Below are positions 55,490-64,000 of a DNA stretch of 64,000 nt, one piece after another. Below the pieces are notes generated by a model. That model did not search any database. It saw nothing but the letters and a program-made list of their open reading frames with translations, and was not told the DNA's origin. Within the stretch, counting starts at the first letter, position 1; the number at the start of each line of letters is the position of its first letter. The DNA comes from Pieris napi (Eukaryota > Arthropoda > Insecta > Lepidoptera > Pieridae): NCBI RefSeq assembly GCF_905475465.1, contig NC_062253.1, positions 3,968,001 through 4,032,000 on the forward strand. Direction: 5' to 3'. Position numbers and translations under genes: made by a program.

Positions 55490-55740
55490 ACCCTCATTCC
55501 TGAGGTCGTAGGTTCGATGCCCGGCTTTGCACCAATGGACTTTCTTCCTATGTGCGCATTTAACATTCGCTCGTACGGTGAAGGAGAACATTCAAATTTA
55601 GATCTTAAAAGTCGACGGCGTGCGTCAGGCACAGGAGGCTGATTTTACTTGCCTATTAGATTGAAAAATTATCATGATACGGATACAGAAATCTGAGGCC
55701 CAGACCTAAGCCGCACTGTTTTATTTATATTTTTAAATCA
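55490..55740 (+). repeat. Lepidopteran tRNA-derived SINE, copy 5 (5' truncated)
   Basis: It starts within the head (ccctcattcctgaggtcgta, box B ggttcgatgcccgg). The body runs through gctcgtacggtgaagg with a deletion after gagaacatt, and ends ccagacctaagccgcactg. Confidence 0.8.
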
Positions 55741-56478
55741 GTTTTTACACTGCTTCAGCTAAAGCTATCCCGTACTCATTTCTTTTAACACGGTTAGTTT
55801 AATTTGATATAAAGGGTACTCGTAGTATTTAAGGGAATGTATTGTCGAGACTTAGCACTAATTGTGACGTGGGTAAAAATCGTGTCAAATATATTTACAA
55901 TAACTCGTTTTAATAGTCCCGCAAAACTATTTGTTTCTATATAAATAAAATTGTATTCTATTTTATTATAATATCATTCCAGAATGAAACCAAAATAATA
56001 CAGATGGTCTGGCGCCTAGGCACAAATTAAAAATTGGTTTTTATTAGTGGAAATTATAAAAAGGTCCAAAATTACTGTTTTGGATTTTAATTATACAATT
56101 TTAACTTTGTGAGAAATACAAGTGATCAGTGATCCTATGCAAAAGATTACATTAGCATATTCTGATTTGCGTTTGACATCATGAGTTTTTTTAAGTGGCT
56201 TTAGAAAAGACCTCTTGTATGTAAAACGCACCTGTGCGACCCTAATCCTTATTAAACAAATTATATATTCTAATATATTCTAATGCCCCTCTGTTGACGT
56301 AAGCTTTGAGAGATTTATTTTTACAAAACGTTAGTTTTGCGGGAAATGCGATTTAGTTGATACGGGTCATTTAGGGGAGATTTAAGTCCGTTGGATATCT
56401 TTATTTGTTTTTTATATTAGATTCTTTAGATATTTGTTAAATTTAGGTTGATCCGACTTTGGGTTAGATCATGTTTTT
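55741..56478. other. AT-rich DNA, nothing recognised
   Basis: No supportable feature. Confidence 0.35.
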
Positions 56479-56960
56479 TGAAGTGAAACTTCTTTATCGG
56501 GGTTGGAAAAAAATGTAGTGTAACATTTTTTCGTTACGCGTCACATTTTTCCGTTACGCGCCATCTTTTGAAGTGAAACTTCTTTATCGACGTATGGGAG
56601 AAATTTTGTAGCAGGTTACGCGCCATCTTTTTCTTGTATCTTGATCTACCACGGTTGATCCCAAGAGATTCGAAGCCATTAGTAACAAAAATATATAATA
56701 ACGATAACAATGATAGTAATACTAATAATTATATTACAATTAATGAAATTCTGTAATAATCTTAGTACTACGTATACTATAGTAGTACAGTAATAAGTTA
56801 AAATGAAATAATTGTATTTGTATGTCATGTCGTCATGTCTATGATAATAAAAGCCTTTTGTTAAACTTTATCTAATTTAACTTTATTTAACCAATTTCTG
56901 TAAAGTTGCATATAGTAGATCATTTTTCGAAAAATAAGGTCATAAAGAAGTTTCACTTCT
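56479..56960. mobile_element. Putative MITE with 18-bp inverted ends and internal direct repeats
   Basis: The end gaagtgaaacttctttat (56480) recurs directly at 56570 and inverted at 56943-56960. Three copies of a gttacgcg(t/c)ca motif lie inside (about 56532, 56552, 56614). No target duplication was settled and no coding frame is present. Confidence 0.5.
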
Positions 56961-57002
56961 TACGTGTACCTAGTACACGCACACATTTTTTTTATAGAAA
57001 AA

Positions 57003-57262
57003 GGTTTACCTGATATTAAATGATGACACTCTCAATGCCAGAGGGTAGGCGAGTGCGTTGCTTTTGCTTAAAGGAACATAATTCGAATTGGTTCGGAAAT
57101 AGTTCAGTGGGCAGCTGGTTTCATATAGTGGTGCGCGCAAAAACTGACTTAAAAAAACGCTTAGTGGAACGAAGCACATCGAAGTAATACGGGTGGAATG
57201 TTGTATTCTGCCTCGACGTTTAATAATGAAACTCAGCTGCCGGTATTAATCTGAACAACTCA
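57003..57262 (-). mobile_element. 5'-truncated LINE 3' end
   Basis: The minus-strand match to the full LINE runs from the AAEF-type region (cagctgagtttcatt) through aactgcccactgaa and caacgcactcgcc to the degraded tail (tttacctgatattaaatga). It has many indels. Confidence 0.75.
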
Positions 57263-57837
57263 ATACGTTTTTAAGTCATTAGTAAGTTAAGAATAAATTT
57301 AAGATTTATTTGTCACTAAAATAATAAAATTACGCATTATTAACATTCTTATATCCTTTAGAAGTCCTCACTTTATTGGTAGTAAGAAGAAACAGATTTT
57401 TGAACCAGTTATTTACTCAATAGACTAATTATTATTTAATGCACAATAATAAAAATATAAAAAATAGTTTGACTTGAAGTAAACATAACAAATATACAAA
57501 TACAAGTTATAATTAGAGAAGTGTTAAAATACATATGTTTATTTTTATTTTTTATACATGTGTCTTTACTAAGAAATTATTGAACATTACAATCTCGCCT
57601 AACTTCAGACTAATAAGTAATTTAAGTCTAACTTATTTACTAATAAGGATAACATAAGGAAGTATCCAATGAACACTACTTTCAGTCACTATTAAAGGCA
57701 AGACACTTTGTTCTAAATTCACGCTTCGAAAATAGAGAATTATCGCTAAATAAGTTCAAAGCCCTCGCTCGTTAAACGTGAATTAATCAATAAAGATTTT
57801 TATAAATTTGACGAATACTTAAATGATCCTAATCCTT

Positions 57838-58065
57838 GGGATTAATTTGCTCCAGTTCAAACAATTTGTATGACAATACTTGGCGATTAAAAATAGTGGC
57901 GGAAAGTTTCTTGTTAGTTCTTCTTAGTTCTTACCCGCTCTACGACTTGCGAACTGGTAGTAAATGAAAATTTAAAATTAAGTTAACTTCTTTCTGACAC
58001 TTCATAGGTGTACTTGTTTACCTACATGAATAAAGATATTTTGAGTTTTAATTTTTGAGTTACTT
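57838..58065 (+). repeat. Dispersed retrotransposon 3'-end repeat, copy 2
   Basis: It matches 33303-33522 (see there). Its middle has a short duplication of gttcttcttag, and it ends in a TTTGAG/TTT-rich tail. Confidence 0.65.
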
Positions 58066-58694
58066 GTGTTCTATTTTTTCACTCACTGTTTAGCACTTAA
58101 TACTAACGTGCACTAACACTAACTAACTAGTTCAAATGGATTTGTCCTATTCAGTCTTCTAACTAGGCCCGTGGTGTCAAGAAGTTAAATAGCCGCAATA
58201 TTCACGTGACAGTGGAGCCTATGTTCGTGGGCTCCAGCAGTCTTTTTTATTATTGTGGCGACTTCCTCTACATTAAGGTTCCGGTGGAGGTCGTACTTGC
58301 GAATGTATCAAGGAGAAATACATATGTAATTGCATAATCTATATGTTTCATTAAGATTTTTTATTTAAATATTTTACGCAACCTTAAACTGTTTTTAAGT
58401 TTAACTGGACCTAATTAATGAGTGGTGAAAATCCAGTATCAATAACAATAATTGGAACAAATCAGCCCTCGAATATTCATGGGATGACATCGGCAGATGA
58501 TTTTGCATAATTTATGCGTAGGGTCAAGTGGGCACAAATGGTACAAGAGCTAGGGTGTTTTTTTATACTTTCAATGGTCAGTAAATTGGTGAACATTCAC
58601 ACCTTATGTCGCGATGTTTTTTCATAGAGAACAATAGAGGTATTAGTGAGACAACGATGACGTGACATAAATGTATAAAGCAGACAATATATTA
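58066..58694. other. AT-rich DNA, nothing recognised
   Basis: No supportable exon or repeat. Confidence 0.35.
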
Positions 58695-58696
58695 TA

Positions 58697-58790
58697 CAGT
58701 CAAAATCTATTATAACAACATCGGGCTATTCATATTTGGTCGTAAAAACCGATAGTCGTAACAGCCGATGACGTTTTATTAAGTACCTAA
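58697..58790 (+). mobile_element. Tc1/pogo-type MITE, left part
   Basis: The terminus cagtcaaaatctattataac follows TA (58695-58696). The inner stretch ggtcgtaaaaaccgatagtc to gccgatgacg matches 18411-18470. The right terminus is not found, so the far limit is uncertain. Confidence 0.5.
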
Positions 58791-59054
58791 TACTTATTAT
58801 TGAATGTGTGATTAATATACTCATGTATGAAATAAAACTACATTTTATTTATATCACATGAAAATTATAATAAAAAGACATTACGTACATGTAATTAAAA
58901 GTTTTCTACATTAACAAAATCTGTTATTTTAGTTTGTTTGGAACACTTCTGTAGTAGGTACGTACACACTTTGTAGTTGACGCTGAATTTTAATTAAAGT
59001 GTGTAATTCTAATAAATTATACCAAGTTAAATAATATCTACTTATTGATAAGAT

Positions 59055-59235
59055 AGTGTTTTGATTTTAGCTGAAAATAATGTATAAAGAACATATGCAA
59101 AAAAATATCTTTGCCTTTACAACCTCTTTCGTTGTTAAAATGTTATCAACGCTACTCTGTGTAAAGTATATTACGTAAATTTGTGTCATCTGTGCCCTAT
59201 TTTTGGAAGACATACAAATTCAAAGCTCTGACTAT
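59055..59235 (+). repeat. Dispersed repeat pair, copy 1
   Basis: It matches 60849-61035 in the same orientation (ttttagctgaaaataatgta, acaacctctttc, ctactctgtgtaa, gaagacatacaaatt). The family is not recognised. Confidence 0.6.
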
Positions 59236-59438
59236 AAACGAAAAAAAAACCGATCATTAAATTCCCCACAATTTATTAACGAGCGAACAATTACATTTAA
59301 TTCAACGATTCGTTTTAAAGTACCCCAATATGGCAGCCCTCGGTGTAATAAACCGTTTTTTATCCAGAGATAATGTGCCGTGACATTTGTTAAAAATTAT
59401 TTACAAGAGGGTATCACTTCTAAATTTCAATTGTGTAA

Positions 59439-59697
59439 TCTGTGGTGAGTGCCACTTGCCGCGTCGGATAAGCGGGTAATTTTAAAGTTTTACACAATTA
59501 TAACCTCTAATGCGATGGACTTAGATTCATGTTTATTATTATTGAGTGTGGACATAATAAAAATTGGATTAGATTTTTTTATATATATTATACGTTTGAG
59601 GATGTACACTTGTTGGATTTCCAAGTATATTGTATCTTTTATTATATACTTCTTTTATTATATACTTATCGACGCAGCAAGTGGCACTCACCACAGA
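59439..59697. mobile_element. PIF/Harbinger-type MITE, 259 bp, TAA duplication
   Basis: The inverted ends are 28 bp (tctgtggtgagtgccacttg then c(c/t)gcgtcg) with one mismatch. They are flanked by TAA at 59436-59438 and 59698-59700. The interior is AT-rich and non-coding. Confidence 0.85.
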
Positions 59698-59700
59698 TAA

Positions 59701-60424
59701 CATACTTCTATATTTTTAAATAATAAAAACAAAATTTACGGTTTATTAAATAATATTTCGTTGATATTAAAAGATGTTTTATCTAAATTTCTGATGTTTT
59801 TTTTTTAAATTCAGAGTTGAATCACATACGCAAGTTGAATCATAACTACATAATCTCAAACCTTATTAAGAACGATTAAACGTCTTATTAAAAAACATGG
59901 CTAACGATGGGACCAAGTTTTATTATGATTACAATGAATTTGCTATATAAAGAGAATGCTTACAATGGAAATAAAATAAATCACATGGAATTTTCAAGCA
60001 TTCTTCCTAAACTTGATATTCCTTGAATGCAGATGAATCCAAGGTGAAAACTAGTTGAAAAGAGCATCATAATTCACGTCCTATTTGAAGAATAATCCAT
60101 AAAGTCTGTCTACGCTGTCCTACTTTCAGGCTTATTCAGGATTCCTAAAGAACGAGTTAAAATTTTAAGGAATAGTTGAATATTTTACGTAGAACGTACT
60201 AATGTCAGCATCCAACATTTTGAAACCACAATTTATGGTCGCATTTATAACGTGAGTGTGGTTTGTTTATATATCGTCTAATTGTGCACTTTGGTGAAAT
60301 ATTTTTGGTAATTTAATCCTTCGTCCTTAAGACCTAATTAATCAAGCCTTACTTAACGGATTAACGTGACATTTATGTGGGTCATAAGAAACGATTTCAT
60401 TATAATTTTATTTAATAATTTAAA
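59701..60424. other. AT-rich DNA, nothing recognised
   Basis: No supportable feature. Confidence 0.35.
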
Positions 60425-60429
60425 TTTAA

Positions 60430-60705
60430 TCAACCGCTACAACCTTTTTATCTCTCGGCCTCAGATAATTTCATGATGATTCGTTAATCTAACAGGCAAG
60501 TAGGTGATCAGCCTCCTGTGTCTGACGCGCTGTCGATGTTTTCGGTCTAAGGCAAGCCGGTTTCCTCACTATGTTTTCCTTCACCGTTCAAGTGAATGCT
60601 AAAGGCGCACATAGAAAGAAAGTCCATTAGTGCACAGCTGGGGATCCAACCTATGACCTCAGGGATGAGAGTCGCAGACTGAAGCCACTAGGCCAACACT
60701 GCTCG
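60430..60705 (-). repeat. Lepidopteran tRNA-derived SINE, copy 6
   Basis: This is a full-length minus-strand copy. The head is cagtgttggcctagtggctt by complement, box B is ggttggatcccc, and the body contains aacggtgaaggaaaacatag and caggcacaggagg-type words. It ends at ggttgtagcggttga. Confidence 0.85.
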
Positions 60706-60848
60706 AATTATAACTGCTCTGCTGCTCTAACTGCTCTAATATATGTATACCAAAAACCATACTTATAGATAACATGAACGTTATTACATAGAATTGGTAA
60801 GGCACTTTAAAATGTATCCTTTAACCATTTTTAAGTGATTTATCCTGT

Positions 60849-61035
60849 TGGTGTTTTGCTTTTAGCTGAAAATAATGTATAAAGTAGGTACATATCTATT
60901 AAAAAAATATTCGCCTATACATTATACAACCTCTTTCACTGTTGATATCAACACTACTCTGTGTAACGTATGTTATACATTGTTATGTTATCTGTGAACT
61001 GTTTTTGAAAGACATACAAATTAAGAGCTTTTTTT
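60849..61035 (+). repeat. Dispersed repeat pair, copy 2
   Basis: It is the same repeat as 59055-59235 with small indels. A short MITE-like inverted repeat follows 15 bp later. Confidence 0.6.
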
Positions 61036-61048
61036 CTATGTATATGTG

Positions 61049-61155
61049 TTAACGTAAAATTGTAAACCGTTAGATTGTAATCTACCTCGCGATATTATAA
61101 TCTAATCTAATAGGTAAAAGATTGTAAAAATCTAACGGTGTTTAATTTTACGTTG
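61049..61155. mobile_element. Very short MITE-like inverted repeat, 107 bp
   Basis: The ends aacgtaaaattgtaaaccgt and, by complement, aacgtaaaattaaacaccgt pair over ~26 bp. The next word (tagattgtaatct) is itself repeated inside. No clear target duplication. Confidence 0.55.
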
Positions 61156-61161
61156 ACATGT

Positions 61162-61191
61162 GTTTATATATTTATATATATATATATATAT
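61162..61191. repeat. (TA)n microsatellite
   Basis: An imperfect TA run directly after the short MITE-like element. Confidence 0.8.
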
Positions 61192-62229
61192 TATCCTGGA
61201 TCCTGGACTAGTCTAGCCACTGAGTGCCCGAAGGCTCTATGACTAAGCTGGAATAACTTTGTTAGAGCGTATCAGGGTATGACGTTATCGTACTAATTTG
61301 TAGGCGAATATTATGGGTGTCGCTAGAGATTTATTCACAAACGTAATATAGGAAATTGGTTATGGCAAAAATTAATCTGGAATGTATAGGAAAAACCAAA
61401 TATACCAACAAAAATTTCTACTACAACTTTTAAAAATCGACTGAATATACTTTTGGATAAAATGTATTATTGGTTATTAGAAAATTAAATTAGAATAAAT
61501 GTGGAGTGAAACTTTATAATTAACGTTAATTTGATAATGTAATAATATATTTCTGTATGATGATGTAGTGATAAAATAATATATGTAAGACAAATTTGCA
61601 CGCCATTATGTGTGGCATAATATGCGAAGGTTAAATGTACCACCATAATATATTTGTACCATGTTCTTGCAAATAATTTATAATACGGTACAGGTTCAGA
61701 GTTTTAAGTTTATATTTAATTGCATGTTTCTGGTGTTTTATAAGTGCAGCCTGATCATGATACTATTATATTTAAAAAGGTAGGTTTTGAAATTTATAAA
61801 CGCGACTTTAATAAATATAATTTTTTAGAGTTAAATGTTTTAATAGGAAACTCCGGTTTCACTTAATTATTATTAACAAGAGATTTTTTGCAACCCCTCG
61901 TATGGAGATGTCAAATATTTTTCGACATAAATCCTTTTTTTCACATGACAACACAGCGGGAAGGCGCGAACGACGCCCTTTAACCCTTCCTATGAAAAAC
62001 CATAAAGAAAACAAAAGTGTTTTAACCCTTACTTAACCCCACATGTCAAAAAAGGTATCGGAGACCACAAATATTATTTTAATGTTAAAATAACTAGCAT
62101 TTTAGGGTTCCTTGTGAATAAAATCTGTTTTATTCAATGTGGATACTTTTCTAAAAGGAATTTATGTAACAAAATAAGCTACCATTACGGATTACTCCAA
62201 TGCCGTAACTATATAAATTACATCATATA
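61192..62229. other. AT-rich DNA, nothing recognised
   Basis: No supportable exon, RNA gene or repeat. Confidence 0.35.
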
Positions 62230-62510
62230 AATCAGTGGCACTACAACCTCTTTAGGTCTTGGCCTCAGATTTCTGAATCTGTTTCAAGATCATTTTTAAA
62301 TCTAATATGCAAGTAGGTAATCAGCCTCCAGTGCCTGACAATCGCCGTCGACTTTTTGGGTCTAAGACATGTCGGTTTCCCCACGCTGTTTTCCTTCACC
62401 GTTCGAGCAAAAGTTAAATGCGCACATAGAAAAGTCCATTGACCGGGGATCGAACCTAACACCTGAGGTATGAGAGTCGCACGCTGAAGCCACTAGGCCA
62501 ACACTGCTCA
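62230..62510 (-). repeat. Lepidopteran tRNA-derived SINE, copy 7
   Basis: This is a full-length minus-strand copy. The head is gagcagtgttggcctagtgg by complement, box B is ggttcgatcccc, and the core aacggtgaaggaaaacagcg is present. It ends at ggttgtagtgccactgattt. Confidence 0.85.
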
Positions 62511-63527
62511 CATACAACACATACAACTCATACACTTAGAATAATCAACACGACATTAAAAAGTAATACATTAATATACAGTAGAACCTCTATAAGTCTA
62601 AGTATTTACAAAAAAACTAACTATTTCTTACGGTATAGGAACTGACATGAAGCAAAACTTTTGTCAGTTCACTCGACCGACAATTAAAACCGTCTGTTAA
62701 TATTTTAATTAAAAACTAAGCATTTGTTACGATGATAAACAAATTAATAATTTAAATAAAATTTAGTCAATATTTTTTAAATGGTTTCTTCCCAGTGTTT
62801 CCGTTGACAGTTTCATCAACTCTAATATATTTATGAAAGAAAAACATGAGCTGTTAGAAGAATATAAAAGTCTAAGTAAGAATATCGTGAATAATGTTCT
62901 ACTACTAACTAACATACCAATAGTTCTTTCGGCAGTTTAAATACCGATAAAAGGGTATAGTTATCTTTTAGATTGTTGCGGATCCCTTTTAATTGCGAAA
63001 CTAGAACCCTCTTGGCGGTTTTACCAATATGATTGTATTATTATCTATGGCTTTTTATTACAATTGTTACGTACGGATTGTTAGGCGCGGATGTAACCCA
63101 CATATGGTGTTATTTGGGTTTGTAATTATTGTGTGGGCATTTTATTGTAGTATAAAAATTGTTTATGGCTCTGCTTATTTGGTTACTTGTGAATGTATTA
63201 TTGTATAAAACTCTTCATAATAAACACATTTATAACACAAAATACGTAAAAAAACGTTAAACTACACATAATATACACGGGGTATAAAAATAGTATGATT
63301 AGCACGTTATTAAAAAAAAATATTTAGATAAATCGCATAATATGTTGCTAAGCGCAAAACTCTAAGACGGCTGGACCAAACCGAGTATTTTTTTTATATT
63401 AAAAAAAATAGTTTTCAGTTTTTTTTTTAAAGTAATAATAGTAAGAGCATAGCAATATGTTCCACATGTGGCTATGTTCCTATTACTACTACATTTTGAG
63501 ACATCTAACAGCTCAGCATCATCAGCA
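62511..63527. other. AT-rich DNA with one pogo-like terminus
   Basis: The sequence tacagtagaacctctataag at 62580 looks like one end of a Tigger/pogo element, but no matching opposite end is present. Otherwise nothing supportable. Confidence 0.35.
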
Positions 63528-63772
63528 GCTGTTGGTTTAGTGGCATCAGGTCGTAGATTCGATCCCCGGCCATGGACTTTCTGTCTATCTGCGCGTTTAA
63601 CATTCGCTCGAACGATGAAGGAAACCGGCTTACCTTAGACCCAAAACTTCGAAGGCGTGTGTCAGGCACAGAAGGCTGATCACCTACTTGCCTATAAGAC
63701 AAATAATCATGAAACAGATTCAGAATTCTGTGGCCTAGACCTAAAAAGGTTGTAGCGCCACTGATTTATTTT
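63528..63772 (+). repeat. Lepidopteran tRNA-derived SINE, copy 8
   Basis: The head has a small deletion (gcagctgttggtttagtggc, box B agattcgatccccgg). The body is complete and ends gttgtagcgccactgatttatt. The window ends 228 bp later in AT-rich DNA with nothing recognised. Confidence 0.85.
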
Positions 63773-64000
63773 AAGTTATAGTAGGGGCAAAGCAATATGT
63801 TCCATATGTTGGTATGCAGCTGCTTAAACGGTAGGCTAAGTAAAAAAAATCAAATTAAGGCGAAAAGAAGTTGGCGCGGGCAGATAAATAAAAATGTAAT
63901 TGCACTTCAAAAAAAGATTGATCTTTTATAGAATCATCTTAATTATTTAGGTTAAACTAAAATAAAAGCCTGACAAAACCAGGAAAACAAGGAACGTGAT

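Overview
This window is AT-rich, intron-rich animal DNA that looks lepidopteran (butterfly or moth). Evidence: the genes are split by GT-AG introns; tRNA-derived SINEs carry the 'aacggtgaaggaaaacatcgt' body common in Lepidoptera; there are Helitron ends of the '...cgtttgccgggtcagCTAG' type; and a Jockey/CR1-type LINE has truncated copies scattered around it. The species cannot be named from sequence alone.

Genes. (1) 4051-5420, plus strand: a complete four-exon FAM8A1-like gene (RDD-domain membrane protein, 303 aa). (2) 7471-27403, plus strand: Rab6, a Golgi small GTPase. Its exons are 7471-7540, 7838-7896, 8238-8397, 18706-18911 and 20573-20639, followed by two candidate alternative last exons, 22860-22927 (tail ending GCAC) and 27333-27403 (tail ending GCVC). 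Both splice in the correct phase and both end in a Cys-x-Cys prenylation motif. (3) 38144-33056, minus strand: the last four exons of big brain (bib), an aquaporin-like neurogenic membrane protein. They cover the second NPA half-channel and the long cytoplasmic tail. The 5' exons (first NPA box) were not found, so most of 38145-64000 is probably bib intron. Rab6 and bib converge.

The rest is mostly transposon-derived. Eight complete TIR elements have perfect 3-bp TTA or TAA duplications (PIF/Harbinger-type MITEs), plus one truncated copy. Two larger pogo/Tigger-type elements with TA duplications keep transposase scraps: a psq helix-turn-helix, and a C-terminus with a PCNA-binding-like motif. 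One of these pogo elements is split by a Harbinger-type MITE. There are three Helitrons, eight SINEs of one family plus others, and a near-complete LINE (49.72-53.22 kb) with a 1076-codon uninterrupted endonuclease/reverse transcriptase ORF and at least seven truncated relatives.

The most interesting biology is the possible pair of Rab6 C-termini, separated by about 4.4 kb that holds the nested transposon. No new multi-gene system was found. Stretches marked as empty were read on both strands and gave nothing supportable.
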